DNA of 64,000 nucleotides, from positions 124,001 through 188,000 of the forward strand of contig NZ_JAJSAR010000003.1 of the NCBI RefSeq assembly GCF_021729085.1. Direction: 5' to 3'. This document shows, one piece after another, positions 49,314-60,692 of the stretch. The notes under the pieces are model-generated. The model saw only the letters and a list, made by a program, of their open reading frames with translations, was not told the DNA's origin and made no database searches. The number at the start of each line of letters is the position of its first letter. The stretch's first letter is position 1. This DNA is from Pseudohongiella sp. O18. Lineage in GTDB: Bacteria > Pseudomonadota > Gammaproteobacteria > Pseudomonadales > Pseudohongiellaceae. The position numbers were made by a program, and so were the translations under genes.

Positions 49314-49706
49314 TTAACGCTTGGAGTACTGAGGACGCTTACGCGCCTTGCGCAGACCCACTTTCTTACGTTCAACGGCACGCGCGTCTCGTGTAACGAA
49401 ACCTGCTTTACGCAGCGGCGAACGGAGCTCTTCGTCATAGGCAATCAATGCACGGGTCAGGCCGTGGCGAATAGCGCCTGCCTGGCCGAAGCTGCCACCA
49501 CCATTGACAGTCACTTTGATGTCAAACTGGTTGTCGAGCTCCAGCAGTTGCAGGGGCTGCTTGACAATCATTCGTGCCACTTCGCGGCCAAAGAATGTGT
49601 CCAGTGAACGGTTGTTGACCGTGATCTCACCGCTTCCTTTGCTGATAAATACGCGCGCGGTTGCGGTTTTGCGTCTGCCGGTGCCGTAGTATTGAGTCGT
49701 TGCCAT
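49314..49706 (-). CDS. rpsI: 30S ribosomal protein S9 (uS9)
   Basis: The 130 residues begin [17 protein letters not shown] and end in the basic tail [11 protein letters not shown] that reaches the P-site tRNA anticodon. Length equals E. coli S9. It is the second gene of the rplM-rpsI operon, 27 nt after rplM. Confidence 0.98.
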   Translation of the reverse strand: MATTQYYGTGRRKTATARVFISKGSGEITVNNRSLDTFFGREVARMIVKQPLQLLELDNQFDIKVTVNGGGSFGQAGAIRHGLTRALIAYDEELRSPLRKAGFVTRDARAVERKKVGLRKARKRPQYSKR

Positions 49707-49733
49707 GGGGATTCCGTGAACCTCTTAAAATTC

Positions 49734-50162
49734 TTACAGTTGCAGAGCCTGCGGCTGCTGCGCCGCATGTGGATGCTCGTTACCGGCATACACTTTCAGC
49801 TTTTTAAACATTGCTCGACCCAGCGGAGTGCGGGGCAGCATGCCTTTTACGGCCAGCTTCAGCACTTTCTCAGGTGAACGGTCGATCAGCTTCTCGAAGC
49901 TGAAAGATTTCAGACCACCCGGGTAGCCGGTGTGATGGTGGTACATCTTGTTGGCAGATTTCCTGCCTGTCACACTGACCTTCTCAGCGTTAACCACCAC
50001 GACAAAGTCGCCGGTATCCACGTGAGGCGTGTATTCAGGCTTGTGCTTGCCGCGCAAACGGGTTGCGATCTCTGCCGCCAGACGACCTAGCGTCTGGCCT
50101 TCTGCATCTACCAGCAGCCAGTTGTGTTCAACATTTTGTGGTTTGGCACTAAAAGTCTTCAT
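49734..50162 (-). CDS. rplM: 50S ribosomal protein L13 (uL13)
   Basis: The 142 residues match L13 throughout: [51 protein letters not shown] and [19 protein letters not shown]. Length equals E. coli L13. It is first in the operon. The 99-nt gap before it, down to zapE, must hold any promoter; in E. coli L13 also autoregulates, which I cannot confirm here. Confidence 0.98.
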   Translation of the reverse strand: MKTFSAKPQNVEHNWLLVDAEGQTLGRLAAEIATRLRGKHKPEYTPHVDTGDFVVVVNAEKVSVTGRKSANKMYHHHTGYPGGLKSFSFEKLIDRSPEKVLKLAVKGMLPRTPLGRAMFKKLKVYAGNEHPHAAQQPQALQL

Positions 50163-50261
50163 GTAACATCACCGAAAAGGGCATATTCTTCAGGGAGCGC
50201 GAATACTACCGAAGAGCCTATTAAACATCAAGTATTTTATGGAGTATTTCTTTCCAACAGA

Positions 50262-51407
50262 TCAGGGGCGATGTTCGCGGGCCAGATACTCCTCGGACTG
50301 CATCTCTAACAGGCGACTGCGGGTGCGCTCAAATACAAAGGCCAGCTCCTGGCCAACATACAAATCACGCAATGGCACTTCTGCCGAGATGATCAATTTT
50401 ACATGGCGATCATACAGCTCATCGACCAGACTGACAAATCTTCTTGCCACATCATCACTGGCCACCCCCATCTGCGGAACATCCGCGAGCACCACTGCAT
50501 GATAGATCTTGGCCAGCTCTATATAGTCAAATGCGCTGCGAGCACCGGCACAAAGCCTGTCGAAGTCAAACCAGATCACATCTTCGGCTACCCTGCGCGC
50601 ACGCACCGGTCGACCCAGAACATCAATATCAACATCGCTCAACACCTCTTCATGACCAGTACAGAGCCTATTGAAACCGTCATCCAGCGCTGTATCAGCC
50701 TTTTCTCCCAACGGCGAGAAATACAGACATGCCTGTTTCAGGGCGCGCAGGCGATAATCAACCCCGCCATCCAGCTCTATAATCTGCGTATGCCTGTGAA
50801 GCAGTGCAATGGCAGGCAGAAACCGGTCGCGCTGCAATCCATTGGCATACAGACCATCAGGATGGATGTTTGAAGTAGCCACCAGCACAACTCCGCGCTC
50901 AAACAGATGTTCCAGCAGCCGACCCAGAATCATGGCATCACCGATATCCGAGACAAAAAACTCATCGAAGCAGAGAACCCGGGTGCTTTCCGCCAGATCC
51001 TCAGCCACCCGCTCGAGCGGATTCTTCTGATGCTTCAGCGCAGCAAGCCGTGTGTGCACCTGCTGCATGAACCGGTGGAAATGAGTGCGCTGCTTGTCAG
51101 CGAACGGCAGGCTTTCATAAAACAGATCCATGATGTAGGTTTTGCCGCGCCCTACGCCGCCATAAAAGTAGATGCCCTTGACTGGCTCCTGTGATGCAGC
51201 CCTGAACCACTGCATAGGGTTCACCCAGCGCCCCAGACCATTGGACTGCCCGCCCGCCAGCAATTGTTTATATAGCCGCTCTACCGCCTCGATGGCTGCG
51301 GCCTGCGCAACGTCCGGCTGCAGCAGGCCAGATTTTAGGTCATTCTGATAGCGCTGCTGCGGCGACGCTGTTGGCGCAGAAATCCCCGACACTGGTACGC
51401 CGCTCAT
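50262..51407 (-). CDS. zapE: AFG1-like ATPase ZapE
   Basis: A 381-residue P-loop ATPase with Walker A GGVGRGKTYIMDLFY, the Walker B segment VLCFDEFFVSD and VATSNIHPDGLYANGLQRDRFLPA. ZapE associates with the Z ring under stress in E. coli and is related to mitochondrial AFG1/LACE1. The rplM-zapE-zapG neighbourhood is common in gammaproteobacteria. Confidence 0.94.
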   Translation of the reverse strand: MSGVPVSGISAPTASPQQRYQNDLKSGLLQPDVAQAAAIEAVERLYKQLLAGGQSNGLGRWVNPMQWFRAASQEPVKGIYFYGGVGRGKTYIMDLFYESLPFADKQRTHFHRFMQQVHTRLAALKHQKNPLERVAEDLAESTRVLCFDEFFVSDIGDAMILGRLLEHLFERGVVLVATSNIHPDGLYANGLQRDRFLPAIALLHRHTQIIELDGGVDYRLRALKQACLYFSPLGEKADTALDDGFNRLCTGHEEVLSDVDIDVLGRPVRARRVAEDVIWFDFDRLCAGARSAFDYIELAKIYHAVVLADVPQMGVASDDVARRFVSLVDELYDRHVKLIISAEVPLRDLYVGQELAFVFERTRSRLLEMQSEEYLAREHRP

Positions 51408-51555
51408 AGACTGTTCTCTCCTGACGTTAAGCCGGGCATTCTAAGCGAATGCCTGTTTGTAGACAAAGGCAGCACGGAGGCAGGCAACACAGAACGATTG
51501 CATCGTGATAGAATCGCCATGACTGAACGAACATCCTTATATTCAAAAAAGCAAT

Positions 51556-51583
51556 ATGTATATGTTTTTATATAGCTATACAT
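51556..51583. repeat. AT-rich dyad upstream of zapG
   Basis: ATGTATA (51556-51562) and TATACAT (51577-51583) form an inverted repeat inside a strongly AT-rich stretch (51535-51605) that stands out from its surroundings. It probably contains the zapG promoter; a binding site is possible but unproven. Confidence 0.35.
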
Positions 51584-51632
51584 GCTTTAAAAGTTTCATT
51601 ATTGTATCGCCGTTAAGCGAAGGTGGATCCGT

Positions 51633-52070
51633 ATGTTGTGGTTGACAGGCATCGCGTGTCTGGCAGTTGGTCTGGTAGCCGGACTGCTTGTTGGTAAAAA
51701 AGTACAGACCGGCAGCCCGACGCGAATTGCTGAACTAGAAGCACAGATTCAGGAATTGCAGCGCAGCCACGCCGATTATCGCGAGCACGTTAGCAGTCAC
51801 TTCGATACAACGGCAGAACTCGTGCAACAGATGACAGAAAGTTATCGCGATGTGTATCAGCATCTGGCCACCGGCGCTCAACAGCTTTGCACCGAAGATG
51901 TTGCCAGCAAATTGCTGCCGGCAGGTGAGCAGACGATGTTTGTCAGCGATGCTGACCAGAACGATACACTGGAGCCGCCGAAGGATTACGCGCCCAAGAA
52001 GTCGCCTGGCCCTGGCGCTCTGTCTGAGGAGTTCGGGCTGGACAGAAACACGTCTCGCGCAGAGGAGTGA
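51633..52070 (+). CDS. zapG: ZapG/YhcB family inner-membrane protein (DUF1043)
   Basis: The 145 residues have an N-terminal membrane span (WLTGIACLAVGLVAGLLVG), then a coiled coil (RIAELEAQIQELQRSHADYREHV) with the family motif HFDTTAELVQQMTESYRDVYQHLA. The C-terminal part is disordered and Pro/Lys/Glu-rich. YhcB in E. coli links division, wall and membrane synthesis. It faces away from zapE, with which it shares a 225-nt gap. Confidence 0.92.
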   Translation: MLWLTGIACLAVGLVAGLLVGKKVQTGSPTRIAELEAQIQELQRSHADYREHVSSHFDTTAELVQQMTESYRDVYQHLATGAQQLCTEDVASKLLPAGEQTMFVSDADQNDTLEPPKDYAPKKSPGPGALSEEFGLDRNTSRAEE

Positions 52071-52133
52071 ATCGCAGCGGCCATCAGGCCACGGCGACCT
52101 CCCCATCATCGTAAGCAAAGCACTCCAAATTCA

Positions 52134-52199
52134 ATGAGCAAATATGCTGCCTCCTGGCCATGGCCGGGAGCCCGCGGCTTGCGGCAACCTAGAACCTGA
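52134..52199 (+). promoter_or_regulatory. Candidate leader ORF with two hairpins before cysD
   Basis: An ATG-started frame of 21 codons (peptide begins [12 protein letters not shown], rich in Trp/Pro then Arg) stops 4 nt before the cysD ATG. It overlays two stem-loops: CTCCTGGC/GCCGGGAG around CATG, and CCGC/GCGG. Neither this ORF nor cysD has a clear ribosome site, so coupling by re-initiation is possible. The ORF contains no Cys codon, so cysteine attenuation is not indicated. Speculative. Confidence 0.35.
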
Positions 52200-52203
52200 A
52201 CTT

Positions 52204-53112
52204 ATGGCTGACTACAACCTGACACACCTCAAGCAACTGGAAGCCGAGAGCATCCATATCATTCGCGAAGTCGCAGCGGAATTCAGTAATCCGGTTATGC
52301 TTTACTCCATTGGCAAGGATTCCTCGGTCATGCTGCACCTGGCGCTTAAGGCGTTCTATCCTGGCAGACTGCCGTTCCCGTTGATGCATGTAGACACAAC
52401 CTGGAAGTTCCGGGAGATGATCGAGTTTCGCGATACCCAGATGAAGAAGCTGGGTCTGGACCTGATCGTACACACCAACCAGGAAGGCGTTGCGGCAGGC
52501 ATCGGACCGTTTACTCACGGCAGCGAAAAACACACCGATGTCATGAAAACACAGGCCCTGCGCCAGGCACTGGACAAACACAAGTTTGATGCCGCTTTTG
52601 GTGGCGGCCGCCGCGATGAAGAAAAGTCCCGCGCCAAAGAGCGTGTATTTTCCTTCCGCGACAAGAACCATCGCTGGGACCCCAAGAACCAGCGTCCGGA
52701 GCTCTGGAACACGTACAATGGCAAGGTCAACAAGGGTGAAAGCATTCGAGTTTTTCCGCTGTCAAACTGGACCGAGCTTGATATCTGGCAGTACATCTAC
52801 CTGAACAACATCGACATCGTGCCTTTGTATTTCGCCAAGAAGCGGCCCATCGTCAACATCGACGGGGTGGATATCATGGTCGATGACGACCGTATGCCAA
52901 TTCCCGAGGGTCAGAAAATTCAGGAGAAAATGGTGCGGTTCCGGACCCTGGGCTGCTACCCGCTCACAGGTGCCGTTGAATCCAAGGCCACCACTCTGCC
53001 CGAGATCATCCAGGAAATGCTGTTAACAACCAGCTCCGAACGCCAGGGCCGCTTGATCGACTCGGATCAGGCAGGGTCCATGGAAGAGAAAAAGCGCAAG
53101 GGGTATTTCTGA
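52204..53112 (+). CDS. cysD: Sulfate adenylyltransferase small subunit
   Basis: With CysN makes adenosine 5'-phosphosulfate from sulfate and ATP. The start at [10 protein letters not shown] gives 302 residues; the in-frame extension to 52144 is not conserved. The PP-loop-type [17 protein letters not shown] motif, [27 protein letters not shown] and [14 protein letters not shown] are intact. It is 1 nt from cysNC and clearly co-transcribed. Confidence 0.97.
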   Translation: MADYNLTHLKQLEAESIHIIREVAAEFSNPVMLYSIGKDSSVMLHLALKAFYPGRLPFPLMHVDTTWKFREMIEFRDTQMKKLGLDLIVHTNQEGVAAGIGPFTHGSEKHTDVMKTQALRQALDKHKFDAAFGGGRRDEEKSRAKERVFSFRDKNHRWDPKNQRPELWNTYNGKVNKGESIRVFPLSNWTELDIWQYIYLNNIDIVPLYFAKKRPIVNIDGVDIMVDDDRMPIPEGQKIQEKMVRFRTLGCYPLTGAVESKATTLPEIIQEMLLTTSSERQGRLIDSDQAGSMEEKKRKGYF

Positions 53113-53113
53113 T

Positions 53114-55024
53114 ATGTCACACCAGTCCGAATTGATTAGCACTGATATCACTGCATACCTTGCGCAACACGAGCGCAAGGAACTCCTGCGCCTGTTGACC
53201 TGCGGCAGCGTTGATGACGGCAAGAGCACCCTGATTGGTCGACTGCTGCACGACTCCAAGATGATCTATGAGGATCAGCTGGCCGCCATTCAGAAAGACA
53301 GCCTCAAAGTCGGCACGACCGGCGGCAAACTCGATCTGGCGCTGCTGGTCGATGGTCTGCAGGCAGAGCGTGAACAGGGCATCACCATCGATGTTGCCTA
53401 TCGGTATTTTTCGACTTCAAAACGAAAATTCATTATCGCCGACACGCCCGGTCACGAGCAGTACACGCGCAACATGGCCACAGGTGCGTCAACCTGTGAC
53501 CTGGCGGTCATCCTGATCGACGCTCGCCATGGCGTTCAGGTTCAGACCCGACGCCACAGCTTCATCACCTCGCTGCTGGGGATCAAGCACATCGTTGTGG
53601 CAGTGAACAAGATGGACCTGGTCGACTACAGCCAGGACGTTTTTGAAAAAATCCGCGCCGACTATCTGAAGTTTTCCGAAAAACTGAAACCGGCCGAGTT
53701 TCACTTTATACCGATGTCAGCACTGGATGGCGACAATGTCGTCAACCCCAGCGCCAACATGGCCTGGTACGAAGGCCCGACATTGATGAACCTGCTGGAG
53801 AATGTTCAGATCACCGAGAATCGGAACTATGAAGACTTCCGCTATCCGGTTCAGTATGTCAATCGCCCCAACCTTAACTTCAGAGGCTTCTGTGGCACAG
53901 TAGCGTCAGGTGTCGTTCGTAAGGGCGACGAGATTATAGTGCTGCCATCACGCAAGAAGAGTCGTATCAAATCGATTGTGACCTTTGAAGAAGAACTGGA
54001 GCTGGCACACTCTGATATGGCGATCACACTGACCCTGGAGGACGAAATCGACGTCAGCCGCGGCGACATGATCGTGCATCGGGACAACATGCCTACAGTG
54101 GCCGAAGAGTTTGATGCCACGGTAGTATGGATGACCGAAGACGCATTACTGCCAGGCAAGATGTATGACTTTAAACTGGGTACAAAAACGGTCAGCGGCC
54201 GAGTCAATACCATCAAACACCAGATTGATGTCAACACATTGGAAGAGAGTCCGGCCCCGGCACTGGAACTGAACGAAATCGGCGTGTGCGATGTATCGGT
54301 AGATCAGCCGGTGTGCATCGACAGTTATGATCGCAATCGCAATACCGGCTCATTCATCGTCATCGATCGCCTCACCAATGTCACAGTCGGCGCGGGCATG
54401 ATCAATCTGGATGCGGCCGCCGCCAAACGCCGCAAGCGCAGTGGAATTACTCACGTTACCCGTGAAGAGCGTTCAGCACGCTACGGTCAGAAACCGGCAA
54501 CGGTCATGTTCATCGGTGTCTCCGGTGCCGGCAAGTCAACACTGGCTCACGGCCTGGAACGTCGTCTGTTCGACATGGGAAGGGTCAGCACGGTGCTGGA
54601 CGGTAAGGCCATGCGACTGGGTATCAGCAAAGACCTGCCACATGACGCAGAGGGCCGCGCTGAGAACCTGCGCCGCAGTGCGCATATCGCCCGCTTCATA
54701 AACGACTCGGGACTGATCTGCTGTGCCGCTTTCGTCGCGCCAAACCCGGATTCACGTGAGCATGCGGTCAGTGTCATTGGCAAGGACAACTGCTACATCG
54801 TCTATCTGAATCCGCCCATTGAGGTCTGCCAGCAGCGTGACCCCAGCGGTATCTACGCAGCTGCAGAGGCAACAGGATCAGCCGATATCCCTGGCATCTC
54901 CTTCCCTTACTCGCCACCTGAAACGGTCGAGCTGGAACTGGATACCGCCAGCCTCAGCGTCGATGAATGCCTGGATCAGGTGCTGGATATGATGCGCGAC
55001 AAAGGTATTCTTAACGGCCGCTAA
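53114..55024 (+). CDS. cysNC: Fused sulfate adenylyltransferase large subunit / APS kinase
   Basis: The 636 residues join CysN and CysC. CysN (about 1-450) is an EF-Tu-like GTPase with [15 protein letters not shown] (G1), [12 protein letters not shown] (G3) and NKMDLVD (G4). CysC (about 460-636) has the P-loop [15 protein letters not shown] and the lid region [13 protein letters not shown]; it phosphorylates APS to PAPS. Coupling GTP hydrolysis to APS formation and immediate phosphorylation drives an unfavourable reaction. The same fusion is known in pseudomonads and rhizobia. The reductase genes are not in the window. Confidence 0.97.
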   Translation: MSHQSELISTDITAYLAQHERKELLRLLTCGSVDDGKSTLIGRLLHDSKMIYEDQLAAIQKDSLKVGTTGGKLDLALLVDGLQAEREQGITIDVAYRYFSTSKRKFIIADTPGHEQYTRNMATGASTCDLAVILIDARHGVQVQTRRHSFITSLLGIKHIVVAVNKMDLVDYSQDVFEKIRADYLKFSEKLKPAEFHFIPMSALDGDNVVNPSANMAWYEGPTLMNLLENVQITENRNYEDFRYPVQYVNRPNLNFRGFCGTVASGVVRKGDEIIVLPSRKKSRIKSIVTFEEELELAHSDMAITLTLEDEIDVSRGDMIVHRDNMPTVAEEFDATVVWMTEDALLPGKMYDFKLGTKTVSGRVNTIKHQIDVNTLEESPAPALELNEIGVCDVSVDQPVCIDSYDRNRNTGSFIVIDRLTNVTVGAGMINLDAAAAKRRKRSGITHVTREERSARYGQKPATVMFIGVSGAGKSTLAHGLERRLFDMGRVSTVLDGKAMRLGISKDLPHDAEGRAENLRRSAHIARFINDSGLICCAAFVAPNPDSREHAVSVIGKDNCYIVYLNPPIEVCQQRDPSGIYAAAEATGSADIPGISFPYSPPETVELELDTASLSVDECLDQVLDMMRDKGILNGR

Positions 55025-55815
55025 ACCGGATTATCGATGTCGATAAACTGATGGCTAACGTCGAACTGCTGGGCGATCCATTCGCCCAGCGCCTGGACGC
55101 CATAGCGCTCGGTGGCGTGATGTCCGGCAGCGAAATAGTGGATACCGTGCTCACGGGCCATATGAACAGTAGGTTCGGAAATCTCGCCTGATATGAAGGC
55201 GTCTGCACCGATCTCAACCGCCCTCTCGATATACGACTGCGCGGCGCCCGTACACCAGGCGATGCGTCGGATTGGACGGTCTGCCATATCCCGCCCGGCG
55301 CCGCTCAATAAAGACTGTGGCGCGATGTGCAATGGCTCACGCTGCAGTGCTTCATGAATGCGCGCTCGCAGCGATTCGCCGGTCATGGGGGTCTCCAGCT
55401 CGCTGTACAGGCCCATCGGTTGTCTGTTGATTTTGGTGAGCTCGCCACTGACAGGCAAACCCAGCACGGCTGCCAGCTTTGTGTTGTTGCCCAGCTCAGG
55501 ATGTGCGTCCAGCGGTAAATGGTAAGCCACCAGGTTGATGTCGTGTTCCAGCAGCAGGCGCACCCGCCGCTGTTTCAGACCTGTAATGACAGACGACTCG
55601 CCACGCCAGAAATAACCGTGGTGCACCAGCAGCAGATCTGCGCCGGCCGCGGCAGCCGCTTCGATCATTGCCTGACTGGCTGTCACACCCGATACAACAT
55701 GCCGAATCTGGTCTTTTCCCTCAACCTGCAGTCCGTTTGGGCAATAATCATTGAACTGGTCCGTCTTCAGCAGAGAGTCCAGTTCTTTGAGCAGGGTGCG
55801 GCGATCTATCGGCAT
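55021..55815 (-). CDS. Nif3-like dinuclear metal-centre protein
   Basis: The 264 residues match the NIF3/YbgI family: [21 protein letters not shown] (metal-binding His pair), [15 protein letters not shown], and the C-terminal [31 protein letters not shown]. These residues form a two-metal site in a toroidal hexamer. The E. coli relative YbgI has a debated hydrolase role, and annotation as GTP cyclohydrolase type 2 is uncertain. Its stop overlaps the cysNC stop on the opposite strand by 4 nt. Confidence 0.9.
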   Translation of the reverse strand: MPIDRRTLLKELDSLLKTDQFNDYCPNGLQVEGKDQIRHVVSGVTASQAMIEAAAAAGADLLLVHHGYFWRGESSVITGLKQRRVRLLLEHDINLVAYHLPLDAHPELGNNTKLAAVLGLPVSGELTKINRQPMGLYSELETPMTGESLRARIHEALQREPLHIAPQSLLSGAGRDMADRPIRRIAWCTGAAQSYIERAVEIGADAFISGEISEPTVHMAREHGIHYFAAGHHATERYGVQALGEWIAQQFDVSHQFIDIDNPV

Positions 55816-55853
55816 AACGATTTACCTTCACTTAATGGGTTTTTATTCGCATA

Positions 55854-57056
55854 ATGCGCAACTATATGAAAAGTTTTTTGCAGTTTATCAGTTGGCCCAC
55901 ATTCGTTGGTGTACTGCTGGCACTTGTGCTGCTGCAATACCAGCAAATTCGCCAATTGTCGGTTCGAATCGACGAACTGGCACTGCAGTCCCAGGCACAG
56001 ATTTCTCAGCCTGCTCCCGCCCAGTCGACGACATCTCACGCCAGTGCTGTCGCCAAAGCATCACCGTCGGTTGTCAGCATTCACTCAACAATTCGCGAGC
56101 AGATTCAACTTCCGCCTGTCGAGGAATTGCCTGCGGCGCTACGTGATTTACTGCAGAATCTGCCATCGGAACGTCTCTGGGACAGCCTTGGCTCAGGCGT
56201 TGCCATCAGCGACCAGGGGCATATTCTCACAGCTTTGCATGTTATTGAAGGCGCCGAGGATATTGAGGTCCACTTCAACAATTCCCAGGGCAGGAACATC
56301 ACCGCCCGGGCTCGCCTGCTGGGTGCCGACGCTGACAGTGATCTTGCCCTTTTACAGGTGGATAGCGCAGAACTGCCTCCTGCTGTGCCGATTGGATCTT
56401 CGGACGACGTCAATGTGGGAGACACTGTCCTGACGATAGGATATCCGCGGCGCGACCTGATGAATCAGAAATCGGTATCCGCCGGCGTTGTCAGCGCCCT
56501 GGGTATCCCCAGGGACGGCCTTCCCATCGTGGAATATATACAGACCGATGCGGCCATGAATTATGGCAACTCCGGCGGCGCCCTGATAAATGCCAATGGT
56601 GAGCTGATTGGCATCAACTCCTTTATATATTCTCAATCTGGCGGCTCTGACGGTATTGGCTTCGCGGTGCCAATCAACAAAGCCATGATTGTGGTGGAGC
56701 AGCTACGCCAGCAGGGCGTATTTACACCTGGCTATCTTGGCGTCATTACCGGCGAGCTGCTCAATGACGAAACCAGTAATACCTTTTTCGGTACGCCAGA
56801 TATTGAGGGTTTGCTGATTGAGCAGGTTGACGCCAACAGCCCCGCAGAACAGGCTGGTATTCAGGCCGGGGATGTCATGACACATATCGATGGTCAGGCC
56901 ATTGAAAGTGTTATCGGCGCGATCGAGCAGATCAACCGCAAGCCGCCAGGGGAACAGGTTGTCCTGACACTTTACCGTGCCGGCGAGTCTGTCGACAGAA
57001 CAGTGACGCTGGGAACCGGCACTGCCCAGTACCGGACCCGTCTGGACTCACAATAA
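55854..57056 (+). CDS. degS: DegS/AlgW-type periplasmic serine protease
   Basis: The 400 residues have one N-terminal membrane anchor (about 15-30), a trypsin-like domain and a single PDZ domain. The triad appears in TALHVIEG (His), DSDLALLQ (Asp) and NYGNSGGAL (Ser). One PDZ and an anchor point to DegS/AlgW, which senses unfolded porin C-termini and cleaves the anti-sigma factor RseA/MucA. Second start (Met5) possible. In P. aeruginosa algW sits at the matching locus. Longer than E. coli DegS (355), mostly between the anchor and the protease core. Confidence 0.93.
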   Translation: MRNYMKSFLQFISWPTFVGVLLALVLLQYQQIRQLSVRIDELALQSQAQISQPAPAQSTTSHASAVAKASPSVVSIHSTIREQIQLPPVEELPAALRDLLQNLPSERLWDSLGSGVAISDQGHILTALHVIEGAEDIEVHFNNSQGRNITARARLLGADADSDLALLQVDSAELPPAVPIGSSDDVNVGDTVLTIGYPRRDLMNQKSVSAGVVSALGIPRDGLPIVEYIQTDAAMNYGNSGGALINANGELIGINSFIYSQSGGSDGIGFAVPINKAMIVVEQLRQQGVFTPGYLGVITGELLNDETSNTFFGTPDIEGLLIEQVDANSPAEQAGIQAGDVMTHIDGQAIESVIGAIEQINRKPPGEQVVLTLYRAGESVDRTVTLGTGTAQYRTRLDSQ

Positions 57057-57073
57057 GGCAGCCTTTCTGGTGT

Positions 57074-57089
57074 GCGCCGGCACCGGCGC
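57074..57089. terminator. Short GC hairpin between convergent degS and hisD
   Basis: GCGCCG and CGGCGC pair around GCAC, 17 nt after the degS stop and 12 nt from the hisD stop. There is no T-run. It resembles the U-less hairpins seen at other convergent junctions in this window. Confidence 0.35.
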
Positions 57090-57101
57090 TCAGCCTCTGA
57101 C

Positions 57102-58460
57102 TTAAGACTGATCGGACGAATGGCGGCCAGGAATACGCCAGGCGGCAGACAGCGCATGCGCCTGCAGGCGTTCATTGAGCGCCAGCGTTTCTGCCACCGG
57201 CGCCAGCGCTGCCGCACCGTGTGGAGAACACTTCAGAATGGAACTGCGTTTCTGAAAGTCGTAAACACCCAGTGGTGAAAAGAATCTTGCGGTACCCGAG
57301 GTCGGCAGGACGTGACAGGGTCCGGCACAATAATCTCCCAGCGCTTCCGGCGTGTGACGCCCCATGAAAATGGCACCAGCATGCCGTACACCCGGCAGCC
57401 ACTGATCCGGATCTTCGACCGACAACTCCAGATGCTCAGGTGCAATCTCGTTGCAGATTGCCAGCGCCGTTTCTTTGTCCGGGGCGTAGATCAATGCACC
57501 TCGATTGCCCATGGACGTTGCAATGATGTCGCGCCGCTCCATCGTCGGCAGTAGCCGTGCGATACTGGCGCTGACTGCATCGAGAAAATCTTTGTCTGTA
57601 CTGATCAGAATGGACTGTGCCTGTTCATCGTGCTCGGCCTGTGAGAACAGGTCCATCGCGATCCAGTCGGGGTCAGTCTGTCCATCACAGACCACGGTTA
57701 ATTCGGATGGGCCGGCTATCATGTCGATACCCACTTCACCGAAAACCTGTTTTTTGGCAGCCGTCACAAAAACATTACCCGGCCCGGTAATCTTGTCGAC
57801 TCTCGGTATGGTCTGCGTGCCGAATGCCAGCGCGGCAATTGCCTGCGCACCGCCGATGGTAAACAGGCGATCAACACCGGCCACTGCCGCAGCCGCAAAT
57901 ATCAGGCGGCCATCACCACCGGCATCTGCACCGTAGGCAGTAGGTACAACGGCAATCACTTCTTCCACGCCTGCCACCTTGGCAGGGATGGCGTTCATCA
58001 GCACTGATGAGGGATAGTTCGCCTTGCCACCTGGCACATACAGACCTGCTCTATCCAGGGCGACGACGTGTTGACCATAGACCGAACCGTCCTCTTCCTC
58101 GTACTGCCAGGATGGTTGCCGCTGACGCTCGTGATAACGACGGATGCGCTCTGCAGCCACCTGAAGCGCGTCCGCCTGTTCAGTGTCCAGAGCATCCAGA
58201 GCTGCCTGCATCTGCTCGCGGCTAACTTCCAGATCTGAGACGCTGCCAACATCGCGGCGATCGAATCGACGCGTATATTCGAGCACAGCCTCATCACCAC
58301 GCGTTCTGACCTGCAATAGAATTTCGGCCACCGTATCACTGACAGTTTTGTCTTCAATCATGCGCCGGTCAAGAAGCGCTGTCAGGATCTCGTGAAAATC
58401 AGCCTGACCCGCATCAAGCCGGCGAACACTCAGCGATGTTGGCTCAGTTGCATCACTCAT
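57102..58460 (-). CDS. hisD: Histidinol dehydrogenase
   Basis: Last two oxidations of histidine synthesis, NAD-dependent and zinc-bound. The 452 residues show [69 protein letters not shown] and [15 protein letters not shown], covering the zinc and substrate residues. A C-terminal extension follows ALNERLQAH. It overlaps hisG by 4 nt. In P. aeruginosa hisC1 follows; here the convergent degS comes next and hisC is absent. Confidence 0.97.
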   Translation of the reverse strand: MSDATEPTSLSVRRLDAGQADFHEILTALLDRRMIEDKTVSDTVAEILLQVRTRGDEAVLEYTRRFDRRDVGSVSDLEVSREQMQAALDALDTEQADALQVAAERIRRYHERQRQPSWQYEEEDGSVYGQHVVALDRAGLYVPGGKANYPSSVLMNAIPAKVAGVEEVIAVVPTAYGADAGGDGRLIFAAAAVAGVDRLFTIGGAQAIAALAFGTQTIPRVDKITGPGNVFVTAAKKQVFGEVGIDMIAGPSELTVVCDGQTDPDWIAMDLFSQAEHDEQAQSILISTDKDFLDAVSASIARLLPTMERRDIIATSMGNRGALIYAPDKETALAICNEIAPEHLELSVEDPDQWLPGVRHAGAIFMGRHTPEALGDYCAGPCHVLPTSGTARFFSPLGVYDFQKRSSILKCSPHGAAALAPVAETLALNERLQAHALSAAWRIPGRHSSDQS

Positions 58461-59116
58461 GATTTTTCCCCTGCTTCCACAGCCGCGCGAAGCCTTTCCA
58501 GCAGATCCGAGACAGCTGCGTGCTTCATTTTCATGGCAGCCTTGTTCACAATCACCCGCGAGCTGATGTTGGCGATCAGCTCCAGCGGCTCCAGGCCATT
58601 GGCTTTCAGCGTATTGCCACTATCCACAATATCAACGATCCAGTCAGCCAGACCCATGGACGGTGCCAGCTCCAGAGCGCCATTGAGTTTGATGATATCT
58701 GTCTGTAGCCCCTGGTCAGCAAAATAGCGGCGCGCAATGTTCACAAACTTACTGGCTACACGCACTCGATCAGTCGGCGCCGGCGCGCCAACCGGTGCAG
58801 CTGTCATGAGTCGACAACGCGAGATTTTCAGATCCAGCGGCTCGTAGAAAGCGCCTTCACCATGCTCCATCAGCAGGTCCTTGCCAACCACACCGAGGTC
58901 TGCACTACCAAACTCCACATAGGTAGGAACATCAGAGCCGCGCACGATCATGATGTGCAAATCGGGGCGGTTGGTCTCGAACAGCAGCTTGCGACTGGTG
59001 GTGTGATCCTCCAGCATCTCGATTCCCGCAGCTGCCAGCAAGGGCAGGGTTTCCTGCAGTATTCGTCCTTTGGTCAAGGCCATGACCAGCGATTGGCCCT
59101 TGTTGTCTTTCATCAT
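58457..59116 (-). CDS. hisG: ATP phosphoribosyltransferase, short catalytic form
   Basis: First step of histidine synthesis. The start at 59116 (adjacent ATG at 59113), after AAGGA, gives 219 residues. This is the short HisG(S) form, lacking the C-terminal regulatory domain, so it needs HisZ, which is not in this window. Motifs are [31 protein letters not shown] and the PRPP-binding segment [18 protein letters not shown]. It lies 7 nt after murA. Confidence 0.95.
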   Translation of the reverse strand: MMKDNKGQSLVMALTKGRILQETLPLLAAAGIEMLEDHTTSRKLLFETNRPDLHIMIVRGSDVPTYVEFGSADLGVVGKDLLMEHGEGAFYEPLDLKISRCRLMTAAPVGAPAPTDRVRVASKFVNIARRYFADQGLQTDIIKLNGALELAPSMGLADWIVDIVDSGNTLKANGLEPLELIANISSRVIVNKAAMKMKHAAVSDLLERLRAAVEAGEKS

Positions 59117-59123
59117 GCGTTCC

Positions 59124-60413
<1,290 letters not shown>

Positions 60414-60656
60414 TCAGGCGGCAGCGGCTTCGGCCGGTGTCATCAGTCGCATGGTCACCGCATGCACCGCGCCGCTTTGAATGTGCGGGTTAAGATGCTG
60501 ATACACCAGTTGCTGACGCTTTACAGCGCCGAGACCCGAGAACACGTCTCCCACCGCAATAACCTGGAACTTGCCTGCCCCGCCATCCACTGTGATCTGG
60601 CAATCCGGCAGGGCAGCACTCAACAGCTCTGAAATATACTGTGCATCTAAACTCAT
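60414..60656 (-). CDS. ibaG: BolA-family protein IbaG
   Basis: An 80-residue BolA fold with the Cys (in LPDCQITVDG) and the conserved His in the loop HAVTMRLMTP. IbaG proteins pair with monothiol glutaredoxin in Fe-S handling and acid response. Directly upstream of murA, as in E. coli and pseudomonads. Only 36 nt separate it from mlaC, leaving no room for mlaB. Confidence 0.93.
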   Translation of the reverse strand: MSLDAQYISELLSAALPDCQITVDGGAGKFQVIAVGDVFSGLGAVKRQQLVYQHLNPHIQSGAVHAVTMRLMTPAEAAAA

Positions 60657-60692
60657 TCGAAAACCTCTAACGGCGTGACCGGGGTCGGGACC

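Noticed and set aside
52150-52195. Resemblance of the cysD leader to a SAM-type riboswitch
   Set aside because: Only a short CGGCAACC-like string matches; the conserved core, kink-turn and other helices of SAM-I or SAM-IV are not seen.
56560-56583. Unusual residues around the DegS active serine (NYGNSGG)
   Set aside because: The residue before GNSGG varies in this family (E. coli DegS has His, others Pro), so it is not evidence of inactivity.
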